The notes: generated by a model not told the origin, from the sequence alone. A stretch of DNA of 64,000 nucleotides from Hymenolepis diminuta (GCA_900708905.1 CAADRB010000063.1:459477-523476), one strand, 5' to 3'. Counted from the first letter of the stretch, positions 25,101-37,560 are shown. A program made the numbers and translations.

Positions 25101-27170
25101 TACTCATTTTGCAATCAGACAGTGACTTACACCACTCAAACCAGTCAGCTCCTCAAAACGTTTATACTTGACCTGGGTGGTCCTCTCTCCGTATTAACGT
25201 ATTTTTTCTTATCCCTTATTCCTTAATTTTCCTTTCCCCTCTCGTTCATTACCGACTGCATAGGAAAAATGTGCTCAACCCAACCGTCTCTCTTCTCATT
25301 CGTAAAGACTTTAGTATCCCGTTAGCACTAGAAATATCGGCAATTTTCCGAGGAGTTATATAGCCTACACTGGCCGGCCTCAAGTTAGTTTCTTGACGGG
25401 ATTAGAGCGCCTTTGAGCAATTTTCCTACGGTCTCCTCTCTTAAAAATATTTACAAATTTCAGCAGTTGTAAGTAGGTGTCATGTTTATTTTGTCGGTAA
25501 AAGTTCAACACCGGACCTAAAATTTACATTTCAGACCTTTTATTATTTTTAGTTGCTACTCTACATTCAGATTCAAATTTATATATGCAGGTACTTAGGT
25601 TTACTCAAAAAACTTTTAAAGTGGAAGTGTCAAAGAGTACGATCAAAGATGTAGTTTGATTGATTTCAAAAATTATAGAATGTAGACATGGAAATTTTAT
25701 ATACTGTGGAATTATTGGAAATTCTTTGCATTTCATTGGTTAAAATCAACTGAAATGAGTATCTCTCCCGTTAAGTAACCACACAATTTTATCATGCACT
25801 CTCATTCTGTAAATGTCCGCTATCGCCGGAAACATATATTATGTTACACTTTTATTATTATTAGCTACAGTAAAACTTTTTTAGATTTTAATTGTTGGAA
25901 ACCATGTAAAATCGGTTAAAAGAAAGTTATGCAAATTATGGGGAGGAAGGACTGAAAAATGCTAAGTGCAACATCAAGGTACCTGAAATACCTTATCTGA
26001 TTACTGAGTTTATGTTCTACAGAATATATTAAGTGGAAATTTCAGGTTTCAAAAGTAGATTTGTTTTCTGTACTGCACAAATTTTTATCTTCGATGTTGA
26101 GTGTCTGTTGACCGGTTATTTTTAAACTTACGGTTGGTCTTGCCATTTGATTTTATTTATTTCTTCCGGTGGTTGAAAGGACAAAACGTTCTTTGATAGT
26201 ATTTAGCAACATACGGAATTAGCAATAGAAAGCCGTGTTCATTAGAGTTGACAGTAATGTGAATAAAGTTATATTTCTAGAAGGACATATATGTTAAATA
26301 GTACAAATGTTTATTTCAATGTTTATTCTATTTTAAAGAAAAATGAGAGCATTTTTTAAAAAACAAGTGTGAAGCAAAGTTTTATGATAATCAAATGAAG
26401 TCGCTCAAATTCAGAGAATCATTCTCAATCTGTTTAAAATATATATTTTCAACCAACCGCCGATTCATTTCATTTAAGTCCCTTTAAATGCAACCACTTT
26501 CCATCAAAATTCTAGGAATTAGCTAAATATGAATGAATAAATATTACCTTAATTGTGATTCCAGCGGCTTGGTCAATTTTTTATTTCTTTGTTTATATTT
26601 TTAAAAGATACATCATGTTTATCCATTACAAGGTATCAAATTTTCGCTGTGAGATGCTGACTAAAATTGGAGAATTGAAGTTCTATAGGTAAAGAGGAGT
26701 CAAAGTTGTTGCTTTTCAAAATTTTTCTGTTTGATTTTTAAAATGTTCACTTAATGGGCAGTTCACTGTCCAACTTACAATTTCAATTAATTTTTCCATT
26801 TGAATTCAAAAAGCGTCATGATATCACCTGGTCCTAATATAGCAAAGCACATAGGGTTCAGTCAAGGCATTGTAGATTTACCTACAATTTTGAGTCACTT
26901 CCGTGGTAGGCCAGAATTCAATGGGGCATAAATTTCTTTTTAAAAATGCTCCAAAGCGAACCGGTATCAAACTGTCCAGTTGATAACTAAACCACTGAGA
27001 CTGTAATGCTTAAAGTACATTTCTGATTGTTGAACTCCATTTATCGTACGTTATGGAATACGTACAAATCGTAAATGATGTTAATAATATGATATGCAAT
27101 TAAAGTCTCATATAACAAAGACTTCTGATATTGCATGTGTGAGTTCCTGATAGAGTTTCACTGACTATAT
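22106..27170. other. A+T-rich stretch with one pyrimidine-rich patch
   Basis: No gene is supported. At 25130-25440 the plus strand becomes C/T-rich and holds TATATA (25357-25362) about 24 bp before TCAAGTTAG, a weak core-promoter pattern. It also holds cag|cagtt|gtaagt at 25461-25474, an acceptor and a donor only five bases apart. Otherwise plain A+T-rich DNA. Confidence 0.35.
22676..22703. repeat. Perfect hairpin, 12-bp arms, 4-nt loop
   Basis: gtgatgtcaagg, loop tcat, then ccttgacatcac: an exact inverted repeat. The arms also contain TGATGTCA, which is close to a CRE/AP-1-type TGACGTCA site. Pairing does not continue beyond the 12 bp, so it is too short for a miRNA precursor. Confidence 0.75.
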
Positions 27171-27474
27171 TTAGAAGTTCTCTTCCTCTAGCAGAGCGTC
27201 GGGACAATCCGCAATTGAATAATATCTGATAATGCCGGGTGAGAAATTTTTGAAGTTTTCCAGTTTATATGGAGGAAATTTGAACTTTGTTGTCAAGGAC
27301 GCAGGCTTGAAGGAATTTCGTGAGAATAATGAATCTAAATTGTGGTTATTCGGTGCATAGTAATATGGAGTTGATGAATGCTTAATTTCGAGATGCTCCG
27401 ATAGTGGTTGAGTATATTTTAGTCCCGTTATAATCAGCACTGTATATGCTTTTGCATTCGAGCAATGAGAGGGC
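27171..27474 (-). CDS. Candidate terminal exon, product unknown
   Basis: After a minus-strand TAG that could be an acceptor (27475-27477) the frame is open for 100 codons to TAA at 27171-27173. Composition is protein-like: aromatic and Pro-rich centre (YYYAPNNHNLDSL, KFKFPPYKLENF) and an acidic end (DCPDALLEEENF). No family is recognised. The polypyrimidine tract is poor, no AATAAA is seen nearby, and the length is about the largest expected by chance, so this is tentative. Confidence 0.25.
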
Positions 27475-30400
27475 CTACTTAAACTCAAATTCTTTGATGT
27501 TAACTCAAAAATTTCACAGACTAAAATTTGATATGGGCAGTGCTAAGTAAAAACAAGAGTCCGGGTTCATACAGGTGGGAAATCGAATAGTGAAAGTGTG
27601 TTTGCAATCACTCCTTTTTCTTATAAGCAGAAGCCGAGTTCATAGCAGAAAAAATTAGACATTTTATTTAATACTGGACTCTAATAATTTCATGTAAAAA
27701 AGGTTTTTGAGAGCACATGGGGAAACGCTTAAATTTTTAATAAAGCCAACAGCATAGTTAGTATCTCTTAAAATACAAACTGAATTTTATAATGTAGCAG
27801 TCATATTTAATAGTATTTGAATTAATATAAATTTTAACTTTAATAAAATATAAATTTTAAAAATTTAAAACTAATATATTGATTTTTTTATTTATAAAGC
27901 GTAGGTGAGTAAATACATTCACCTCATGTAAATGCCTGAAATGCAGGTGAAGTTAAGACGAATTTAACCTGCATTCAAAAAGTTGCTCTCTGGTAAAAAA
28001 GGAAAAATAAATTATCAGTCTGCAAATATCCAAGTTTAAACTTATACCAGAAAGTGCTTCGCCCAATAACAAAATTATTCTTTTTCAAACCTATCAAAAC
28101 ACTGTCGATGAATGACGAGTCAAGACTCATATTTACGGCATTTTTATTCAGAGTATGGTATATTTGACCCCGTGTCTCTATAATAATTATCAAATGTATT
28201 GGCTGTTTCAATAATGTTACTAAAATCCTTACGTAATTATAACCAATTTTGCTAAAAATAAACAAATTTTACTGCATTATTTGATATGAATGGATAATTT
28301 AAATATATAATATTTCAAAAAGTGATCAATTTTGCGCAAGTTATTCCCGTTCATTATAAAAGCGACTTGGAATATGCAAAATTTTAAAAATATTTAATAT
28401 ATAGGTAGTATGTAATTACTTAAAGGTCTTAATCACTTGTGGTTTAAAGAAGATTGCTATCTTGAATGAATGGAAATTATGGCTCATTAAACCATTTTAT
28501 AAGTCCATTTAATTATAGATTGTAAAGAGCGTGTTAACTGGATAAAAGGACACACACTAGTGCATTGAAGAGCGCTCTGTTGGGTTGCATAGTTACCTTT
28601 TTAGTATTTCGACGATTTTTTTCTGCTTTGATTTTTTCTGATGGTAATAATTATGGGAAATTCTCTCCACACTTCACTGGGCAACCTTACATTTAAAATA
28701 ATTATATGGAATTAAACATCCTACGGAACAAAATATACGAAGAGTGGGCTCATGAAGATTCTTGAGTTAAGGTGAATCATGAGCGTTTGAGTAGATTAAT
28801 AAAATCAAGGTTCATTTGAATTCTTCAATACTTTGCGTATTACACTTCATATTTACTTGTATTATTTTGCTGAGAATAATCAGATCTGTTTCCTAATGTC
28901 CTCTCCATTGTCATTTTTATTATCAAAAGCATTTCCTGTCAATAATTTCTGCCGTTGCAGAGTTGTTGGTAAGTTATTAAAAATTAGTTTTTAAAGTCAA
29001 CCCCAATCTTGATGACAAAACAAATATTTTATTGCCCGATTCTCATAAAATAACAATATAAATTATTGGGAAATTAAAATTATTATCAGTCTTTTATTGG
29101 TAAAATTATTAAATTTCACGATGGCCAATTACACTATATTTGCTATACCATTCTTTTATTTCATATTAAATGCATTCTATATTTACACATTCATTTTAAT
29201 TTAATATTTTATTAAGATACTTCGCAGAATTCACAATAAATATTAATCTGCCAGATAGTCAATTTTAAATGTACCTTTTAAAACGCAAGTAAATTGTAAT
29301 AAGAAGAAATTTTAAATAAATTTGATTGATACTTTTTTTTGGAAATCAGACAATCTTCAGCGCTTTTACGTCCATTTAAAAAAAGGTCTTTTGTAAATAT
29401 GAAAAGATAAGTCTGAACCAAATTTTTACTGCTCAATGGATAGATCCTTTTAGCCGTAAACAGTTTTATTATCGGAGTTCGAGAATTACAAATTATGAAG
29501 TGGTATGTCATTTTTAATTTGTTTCAAAATACCAATTCAGTGGTTTAACATTCTTAATCCTATAAGATTTCATACTTCAATATCAGAAGATGGTGAAAAT
29601 AAGTTGAGATTTTTGTTAAAATACAGATGAAACAGTTTATAGTGAATCAGTCATTACAATATTAGTGAAACGTTGTAGTTGCCTGTATTGATTCGAATAT
29701 GACCTCCGATATGGATGCATAGTTTTTACAAGATTAGTTTGCCCTTAGTAATGAAAAAACTACATGCCTAAATAATCCATTGTTATAAATTTAGAAGGTC
29801 ATTAATACTCGTGAAGCGATTATACAACCAATAAGGTGTTAATGTATTGAAAATACAAAATTGAGTTAATTTCGCTAGATCGTATAATACGGTGTGCTTG
29901 TTGCACTGCATGGATGGAACAAGGTAGACTAGTAGGCGGAGAATTTGTCGCTGTGTAGTATTTAATTTTAAATAAAAGAAAAATGCCTATCTTATTGTAG
30001 TTTCAATGACCTTACATTTACGATTTATAAATGAGAAAGTGCACAATGGATAGCGATTGGCGTTCAGAAGCACATTTGATTTGTACTGATTTCTTCTGTG
30101 TGGTTCCATTAGATTATCAAAATGCACAAGATATTGCATTTTAAATGTAATAGTTTTGCTATATTAGGAAGATTCATTAGAAAATAATTCAAAATTACCT
30201 CAAAATGTGATTTCCATTTCAGTTATTATTATATACTTGATCTTGTTTTTATTAAAGTCTATTATGTGAAATTTGTGGATGTATCTATTTAGAAAAATGC
30301 TAGTTGAGTAGTTGCACTACTCTGAATTAAATAACAACTGTATCATCAACACGGAATCCGGGAAATCTTTATGCTATTCAAATCTGTAAATGAATTGAAG

Positions 30401-33113
30401 TAGAATTTTCTTCAAATCTCCTGTATTTTGTCTCCAAATCACAAATAGTTGAGTGACATAATTTTGACAGTGGGTTGCATCTATGTATGCACTCCTTTAT
30501 GTCAACTAGTAACATTCAATCGACATCATTTAAAATAAAATTTTTTATTAAAAGTGCTGTGAAAATATCAAACATGCCCATCCTACTTTAATGGATTGAC
30601 TTTAATAGCCATGAACCTTCTGGTGCTAAGTCTTTTACTGTATTCTTTAGCGGACATTTCAAACCATGTGTTATTGATTTCTTTTATTTACAGAAATATT
30701 GTTTAAAAATTGCATTTTGTGCCTTTCATTCAATGCGATATAAAAAGCGCTTTATTTGCCGAAGAATTGCGGAGAACAGCTTATGATATGCTTAATAAAT
30801 CTCGGCGCTAATTTAAGGCAGACAAATGCCGTCGCATGTTCACCATTTTGTGCCTCATATTAATCAAATAAAAATTGATCACTCCATGCTCTCTTTTTAC
30901 TCCCTTTTTCGTCAGAATTTTAGAAAATAAAGGAATTTAATATTTACTAGTCCAATCTATGTAACAAATGCTCTGTAATATAATAACACTACATTCAGTG
31001 TCTTGAAATTTATCTCACAAATACAAGATTCAAATAAGTAAAAAATTTCGGTTTTAGACTTAATTTTAAAATATACATAAGGAAAATAAGTCGAACTAGC
31101 AAGTACGTTAATTTAAAATAAAATTCAAAATGAATGAAAAGTTGCATTTGAATTAATCTAGATGATACAATACAATCATAAGTCGAATTTCGTAAAGAAG
31201 CATGTATCCTGCCAAAGTATCTGTCTGGAAGATAAATCTAGGTTTCAAATTAATAGAATTATGAGTTTGTAACAGCAAAATGGAAAATCAAATCGAAAGG
31301 TTCAGATTAGAAAATAATCTCATGACGTCAATTTTCGACCTACCATTATTTTTTTCAAATGGTTGCTTTGACCCCAACATTGAAAATTATGATCATGCTC
31401 CACATTTAATAATTAACGTAATGTTATCCATTGTCATATGAAAATTCAAAATCTTTCCCAATGCATATAGTGAATGAAAACACATGAGTGCTGCGTTAGT
31501 CACCTCTGGTCTACAGTGAAAGCATTTTGTGGTTGTTGCAGATTAAAAATAATTTTAGAATTCCAAGAACATTTTCGTTCAAGGATAAGTTAGCTTATGT
31601 TCACTATTTCATCATCTGACTGTTTCATCAAAACGATTTAAACTCATCTTGTAAAAGTCCATCTAGTATATATTTTGAAACCATACAACCGGAAGTAACA
31701 ACGAATTAAATCTAGATTTTGAAGCAGAAGTAAGCTGAATTTTGCTTATCAGGGCAATTTCGGTGAAAAGAAAGAAACTCGATAAGAATTCTGATATCCT
31801 ACTGATGTCTCTGAACTATATCTAATGAATGTTCCGCTGTTTTTGCAATATCCTAACATGGCTGAACATAATTTACATCAAATAACTTTCAATTGGCCTT
31901 GAGTAAATACTATTTACGAAATTGTGCCAGTTTAAAAATTTTACATATCTTATCTCTGTAATGTTAAAACTGTAAGCTATGGAATACAATATAAAATCAA
32001 TTGTCTTCCTGACCACTGGAAGGAAATAATGCGTTGGAATGGCAAACTACCTTTTTTATCAAAAATCGGTCAATAAGAAGTGAACGCCGTGGACGAGCAT
32101 TCGCTGCAGTCCAGTGGACAAATCGTGAAATTTGAATTTTAAAGCGCGAACTGCTCTTTTAGTAAATATTGTGAAACCAAAATTTAAAGATAATATAAAA
32201 TAAGATAATCTTATATCTCAACACTGCTTTAAGAATACTTTTGATCGTCATTATTATTTATTAAATTTTCTTTTGACCGATTTCAGTTACTACCATAGTT
32301 AAAAATTTTAAATTATTTTATTTTTTCGTGGGTAATAATAATAGCGATAATAAAATTACAATAATATAAAAGTAATATCAACCTCAAATGAAGTAGTAGT
32401 TTAAAATGCTTAATTGGTTATCGATTTTTGTTCTGTTTTAGCCGTCTTGTCTGGATTAGCATTGGCTATTTATCAAAAAATCATTTTGCAAATATGAAAT
32501 AATTTAATAAACGAAGCATATTCATATATTTTTAGTTTTTTATGCAAATCCGCTATTGATAAGTTAAAGCCGAATTCGTTTCAATTATCTATGGGCAGTT
32601 TAGTTAATAGTATTCAAGATCAAGACTTTTCTGGACTATAATCGGCTGCAGTCTTGATCGATTATCGATTTCCAAGTTATCAAGCAACTCTCTTTGTTTT
32701 TATTTATTGAAGTACAAATTGGCTTGAAGGAGACCTTGCTGCCTTGGAGTTGCCTAAGCCGTGACTATCTTACTATAGGACAATGAGTGTCAAATTTTTT
32801 AATACATTTAACCTGACCCTGCCTGATATCATTGCCCTCATTCCCAGGTTGTACATTATTACATCTTTGAATCTTACAAGAAACCCTTGATGCAATCTTT
32901 TCGGCCAACAATTTGGAAAAATTTACTATTTTTCTCGGGTAATGGAATCCAGAATATAGATACAAGTACACCTGAGCTATTGGTCAGTCTGGTTGTTATG
33001 CATCATGAAGACACCTTGACTATAGAAGTTAATTTTTCTAGAAATTTCTTTCAACCCTAAAAATCAGCAAACAAAGGATCTGTCTTCTAATCTATTTCTA
33101 CTTCTTATGTTAC
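27475..33113. other. No gene supported
   Basis: A+T-rich. The 96-codon minus frame at 27975-28265 and the 77-codon one at 29278-29511 are within chance. At 27904/27905 a plus-strand TAG|GTGAGT sits behind a T-rich run. A 33-codon protein-like frame near 30720-30822 (ending AEELRRTAYDMLNKSRR) has no splice support. A minus frame at 32765-32971 has a hydrophilic C-terminal half (KIQRCNNVQPGNEGND) but no other evidence. Confidence 0.35.
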
Positions 33114-33275
33114 TTAAAGTAATGCTTCGGCGAGAGCTGCTGACATCCTTGCAAATGCATCAATTGCGGTATTTGCAATGCACTTACTGTCGATTTTGCA
33201 TGTCTCAATCCATTTCTGAGGCTCATTAGTGTTGTAAATTATGTGCGCACTTGTTGAAATTAACTTTAATAGTGT
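33114..33275 (-). CDS. Coding-like 53-codon fragment
   Basis: Open between TGA (33276) and TAA (33114-33116). The second half (KWIETCKIDSKCIANTAIDA, then FARMSAALAEALL) looks like an amphipathic helical protein end and local G+C is raised. No family, acceptor or polyA signal can be named. It may be an exon end or a transposon relic. Confidence 0.2.
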   Translation of the reverse strand, partial: TLLKLISTSAHIIYNTNEPQKWIETCKIDSKCIANTAIDAFARMSAALAEALL

Positions 33276-33764
33276 TCAGACGTAAATTAGCCAATCTAAA
33301 TTATGCCTTGATGCATAATTTTCGTTAATTACTTTGCATTGCGAACCAAAAATTAATAATTAACCACTATCTTTAATCACATGCTCGTCGATAAACGTCT
33401 GTGAATATATTCAATAATTTCGAGTTTGTCTTTATTTACTGAATATTTGAACGTTTAGCCTTAAATCGGTTCAAATTACTAACTGATTGATGGCATTGTT
33501 GTATCTTTTTGGAGCACAATTGACGCTTGAAGACCGCTCTTTTTCCTAAGGGAAAGTTTTCTATTAGATTGATGAAACAAATCGTTTAAAACAATTTTCT
33601 GCATAATAACCACTGTCAGAGTTTCTTAAACTGCGTAAGTTTTCTCTGCTCGACCTCTTTTTGAGAAACCATATAGATATTATTTCTTGATCTTCTGTAC
33701 AAATAGTACCATTTGTTTAACTTCGCGTATAAATTCAATTTTTAAAATCGGACTCAAATTTAGT

Positions 33765-33803
33765 GCTTCTCCCTCTCAATCAATATCCTTGCAGGTAAGT
33801 TTG
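33765..33803 (+). promoter_or_regulatory. Candidate recursive splice (ratchet) site
   Basis: A C/T-rich tract (33766-33778) runs into tccttgcag|gtaagttt, so a consensus 3' splice site and a consensus 5' splice site abut at 33794/33795. This is the arrangement known from recursive splicing of very long arthropod introns, where a zero-length exon regenerates the donor. If used, it implies that a plus-strand gene has a long intron across this region. An ordinary exon ending in CAG|GTAAGT is the alternative: the preceding frame is open but short. Confidence 0.35.
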
Positions 33804-34423
33804 CATTTTATGCAATATATCATTAACATTGGTAGGATTTCAGACAATAAGTATATAAACACGATTAAAACAATTTGTCAATATAAACAAAATTAAGAGA
33901 AATCCTTGACCAAAACACCAATTCATTGATCGGATTATGGGTGGGATTTAATTTGATCTCAACTTTTAGAGGGCCTGTAGGATGACTGAAAAAATGAAAT
34001 AATGGGCAGTTAAGTAACAAACTATTTAACTTAATGTGTTCAGTTGATCCTCAAATGAGGTCAGAGGAATGTATGTTATTGACTGAGTAAATAGCAGCCG
34101 CAGCTTCCTCTTTTTTGGTAAGAAATGAACGCAAATCCCTAAAGATAAAATGATTCTTTTCGAATAGACCGGTGACTATATGATAGCGCTTTTAAGTCTG
34201 TTTGAAAGAATAAATTTATATTGATAAGGAAATGACAAAATTGGTTAATTTTATCCGTTCAAATCATTTTAGACAGTGACATCTTGGAACCAATTTTGGA
34301 AATAAAACTTAAGCCCGTTTAAAGAAGCGTCATAAAAAGTTATTTATCGAAGAGGAATAATATCATGAAGCCTCCCTAATAAAAAACTCGAGTTTTGCAT
34401 CCCACTAATAGGTGGATTTAATC

Positions 34424-34651
34424 TGTGCGGATAGCCGCTGCACTCAGTGGGTGTGCACTGATGGACGTTTGAGGCATGACCTCTGAGAACAGATAGATGC
34501 GCGCACTCTGCCAGTTAGTACGGTTGACGTTCCTGTTCACTGAATGTATAGCAATGAGTATCGGTCGACCCAGCAGAGGTGCACTTTGATGGCTAACATT
34601 TGAGCACTTAATTTCGTAAATGGTCAACAAGACCCTAAATTGTATCAGTAG
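34424..34651 (+). pseudogene. Interrupted coding-like frame, three TGA stops
   Basis: One frame over 75 codons reads protein-like (RCTQWVCTDGRLRHDL, EQIDARTLPVSTVDVPVH) and is broken only by TGA at 34484, 34541 and 34601 before a TAG at 34649. All three could be CGA codons changed by CpG decay, as in an old transposon or pseudogene. The minus strand of the same place holds a 70-codon open frame (34418-34630), so the strand is not certain. No family recognised. Confidence 0.22.
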
Positions 34652-35339
34652 GGTTTGGAGTTTTTACGTTAAGACTTCATTTTTAGCTTGATTTTGTGTA
34701 GTCAATTGATGAAATTCCTTTCCTTACTTATAAAACCGTAATAGCATTAAATTTTTGTTTCACCATAGATTCATCCGATAAGTCCCTGCAAAATCATGGT
34801 AATGCTTCATCACGTATCTGAAAAACATCAATTTATAATATCGAATAAAAGCTCCATGACAGAGGTTAAAGCCAGTTAATAAATTCAACTATATACTAAT
34901 TTTTATGACAATAGAATTTTAGAAAGTTTTGTAAACGTTGTAATCCACCTAAATTAAAGGTGTTTTGGTCACAGCCAGAGTAATTTCTACACATTCTAAG
35001 CACTAATAAGAATGATTACAAATTTTTGTTTGACTCTATCTGGAGGAGGAAAGTTTCTCCTACGAAATCAACAGATATGTGCCCTCTCCCAATAAATAAT
35101 GTCAAAATGTTATCAATCAGCAGGGTAAATGAGACTGTTCAAAAGGATGGGTATTGCCCTTGTTTAACTTTATCTACTAAGAGAGCATTAGGGTTTTTAG
35201 AAAATAAAGTAAACATTGATTTCTAAACATATTTGATTTGTCATTAAACAAAATATTATGGCTACCTATCTCTATGGTCTATTCACCCGGCTTGCGGTGG
35301 GGTCTGCGAAAATCTCCAGTTTAAAAATAAAAGTTGGAG

Positions 35340-35395
35340 TTTTGGTTGCCTGAAATGTAGCTGAGAACTGGTATCTATAGGCAAACTCCTGCAAC
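35340..35395 (+). repeat. Diverged direct repeat, copy 1
   Basis: aatgtagctgagaactggta and what follows align with copy 2 at about 35655-35712 (aatgtagttgagagttggta) at roughly 70% by eye, with mostly transitions. Later words (aggccaaata; gggccaaatt) also match after a gap of about 45 bp in copy 2. Confidence 0.35.
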
Positions 35396-35654
35396 CTGAT
35401 AGACTCTGAGTATCAACTGTCACAGTTTCCGTATAACTTTTTAGAAAGGCCAAATAGGAAAAAAAACATAAATCTGCTTTAATTTGCCTTCTTCTGATCT
35501 TATATTGACAGCCAGTAGTTATTATCAAAAATTTTCAACGACTCCTATTTCGTTTAATCCACATGTCTTAAGTTTAAGACGACCCCATCATCATCAATTG
35601 ACTACTTAGTCGAAATCTGCTAAAATTCCCTATTCAATGGTGTTAAGGATTATA

Positions 35655-35712
35655 ATTTGGATACTGTAGAATGTAGTTGAGAGTTGGTACCTACAGACTG
35701 AATCTCACTCGA
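35655..35712 (+). repeat. Diverged direct repeat, copy 2
   Basis: Partner of the segment at 35340-35395. It overlaps the start of the interrupted frame at 35677-36072, so that frame may belong to the duplicated element. Confidence 0.35.
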
Positions 35713-36072
35713 CTAAACAAGCAAAAAGGGCCAAATTTACCTGCTCTTATTAGTCTTATTATCTATCACAGAATAGACGCAAACAATATAACTAAAGGGT
35801 TCAAACATCTCCTTCAAATACTTTTCTCTTGTGTCTTTAGGAAGATTGGTGGCAAGGACTGAGAAATTTTTGCGTTCAAGAATGTTCCGGAATACCACCA
35901 GCAGCTTCTGTGTCATATAACTTCCAGCATTGATTTCCTGCGCGATTTATTGGACAGCAGCCTGTTAAATGAAATGAAAACAGTAGTTAGCTGTTTTCTT
36001 AACAACGCCGAATCAAGGATACAACTCTTTTTGAAGGTGTGGTCTATTAGAGAACATTTAATGAGGAGCTGA
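35677..36072 (+). pseudogene. Interrupted coding-like frame of 131 codons
   Basis: A single frame runs 61 codons, meets one TGA (35860-35862), then runs 69 more to TGA at 36070. Both parts read protein-like: GTYRLNLTRLNKQKGPNLPA before the stop; then FAFKNVPEYHQQLL, SSIDFLRDLLDSSLLNEMKT and VVSCFLNNAESRIQ after it, which look helical and Leu-rich. No family is recognised. The start overlaps one copy of a diverged repeat, suggesting a transposon-borne or duplicated gene that has decayed. Chance cannot be excluded, but one stop in 131 codons is unusual here. Confidence 0.3.
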
Positions 36073-36147
36073 TATAAAGCATTTAAGGTAGGGAGATGAA
36101 CTAAATGGCATAAAGAAAACAAAGGTGAGAGAAAACGAACAACTTAC

Positions 36148-36310
36148 CACAATTTATTAATTTTACAAGATTATATTTTTCCAATGAGACTTTCCTTTTA
36201 AGTTGCGCCTTCTTCAAAGCACATCTTCTTTGTGTTCGCATGAAGCCCTTCGGTTGGCTTTGCATCCCTCCATGGCGACTCATTCCATATTCTGGAGAGT
36301 ACTCAGATGA
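36148..36310 (-). CDS. Candidate exon of a basic, NLS-bearing protein
   Basis: The frame is open from a TAA (36311-36313) to TTGTG|GTAAGT, a near-perfect 5' splice site (GT at 36147-36146). From its ATG at 36283 it encodes 45 residues plus one base: MSRHGGMQSQPKGFM, then RTQRRCALKKAQLKRK, a bipartite nuclear-localisation-like cluster, then VSLEKYNLVKLINC. G+C is higher than in the flanks. The frame also continues 5' of the ATG (SSEYSPEYG), so it may be an internal exon, although no good polypyrimidine tract precedes it. The function is unknown; a DNA- or RNA-binding nuclear protein would be a guess. Confidence 0.33.
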
Positions 36311-36740
36311 TTAATGTAGACCCCGTCTGCGTCTTTTTTTCATAAGTAATTTCATTGGATATTTTCCAACAATTTTTGATGAGCAGTCATCTAGAAGTTC
36401 TAGAAAACAGCTTCAGCTTTCTGTTATTGTTCTCTCCCATTTTTTCGAGAGACCTGTTCTTTTCCTTCCTCTTGGTTTGGGGATTTTACTTAATAAATAT
36501 GGAGCAAAACGCTGCATCCACTATTGATTTCCATTCTCTTTCTTTTAAGATTTAGAATCGCTTTCCGATTTCTTGTTTGTTCGGCACGTTGTTTCCTAAT
36601 GCTCTTGGTTGGTGCACAAATTGTGTATGTGGGGTTCGAATGGACAGAATTAGGCAAAATGGAAACTACTACAAAGCTATCATTCAGTTAGAGGTTTATG
36701 AAAAGTGAAACAATTCTGGGATGTAGTTACACTAAAAATT

Positions 36741-37560
36741 TGAATGACAATTTTGCTCACTAAACCTATTGTTCATACCACCGCCACACTCGATATCTAA
36801 ATTTGTATACCCATTAGAATTACGTCCTAACGTGGTTTAATCACTTGCTCCAATCATTTTGAGGATTCGACAATGGAGATCAGTTTGACGAAGTAGACAT
36901 TTGAAATGATCCCTGAAAATGGCGTAAAAATCGCAGAGTTCAAAAGCACTATTGATACGCCTGGCACAGATTATCTAGTTCTCGTTAAGTTCTTTGGTGA
37001 GAGAAAGAAAATAGAGACTTTTCTCCAGAGAAAATCAAGACAGTTTTTTCAGGAGAAAGATTCAAAATTGTCTTGAGACTGTGAAAACCTTTGAACTTTT
37101 TATTTTTAGCTGTCTTTTTGATCGAAGACTGCCATTTTTATCAACTGAGATATTAGCAGGATCTTTTCGAAAAACACTCTCTGGGTAATAGTGAACTTCG
37201 TTGACTTGTAGAACCAGAAAATTTCCAGGTGGCTTAAGTAAAGAAATATCCCATTTTTCAGTTTTTATGTTCATAAATTTAAAAAACTTTTTTTGCAGCA
37301 TCATAAGATTTTCTTTGGCAATTTTTCGTGACGCTTCTGTTGTTCCTTCAGAAAAGTGCCTTTTTAGGGAGAAGTTTAAATTTATCAATATTAAATGGCA
37401 TTTTTATAAAAAAATCCATATTCGAGTTCCTTTTCACACCATGTCGACAACTTTTACGATCTGCAAGCCAATATCTCAGCCAAGAAGAAGAAAATCACAA
37501 GCCCTAGCTATTTTCGATAATAATGGGAGGAAAGTGCAAAAAATATTAATACTACGTTAG
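36741..37560 (-). pseudogene. Long decayed coding-like frame
   Basis: Within one minus-strand frame of about 270 codons I count about eight stops where about twenty are expected. The best part, 37062-37388, is open for 108 codons and reads like a protein: EASRKIAKENLMMLQKKFF, EKWDISLLKPPGNFLVLQVN and EVHYYPESVFRKDPANISVD. After the TGA at 37062 the frame continues with SAFELCDFYAIFRDHFKCLL and RQTDLHCRILKMIGASD. The plus strand is also open for 119 codons at 37201-37560, so composition may explain part of this. No family is recognised. A dead transposon or processed gene is more likely than a live one. Confidence 0.25.

Noticed and set aside
36590..36660. ggggttcgaatgg resembles a tRNA T-loop (B box)
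   Set aside because: No A box at a proper distance, no cloverleaf stems or acceptor pairing around it.
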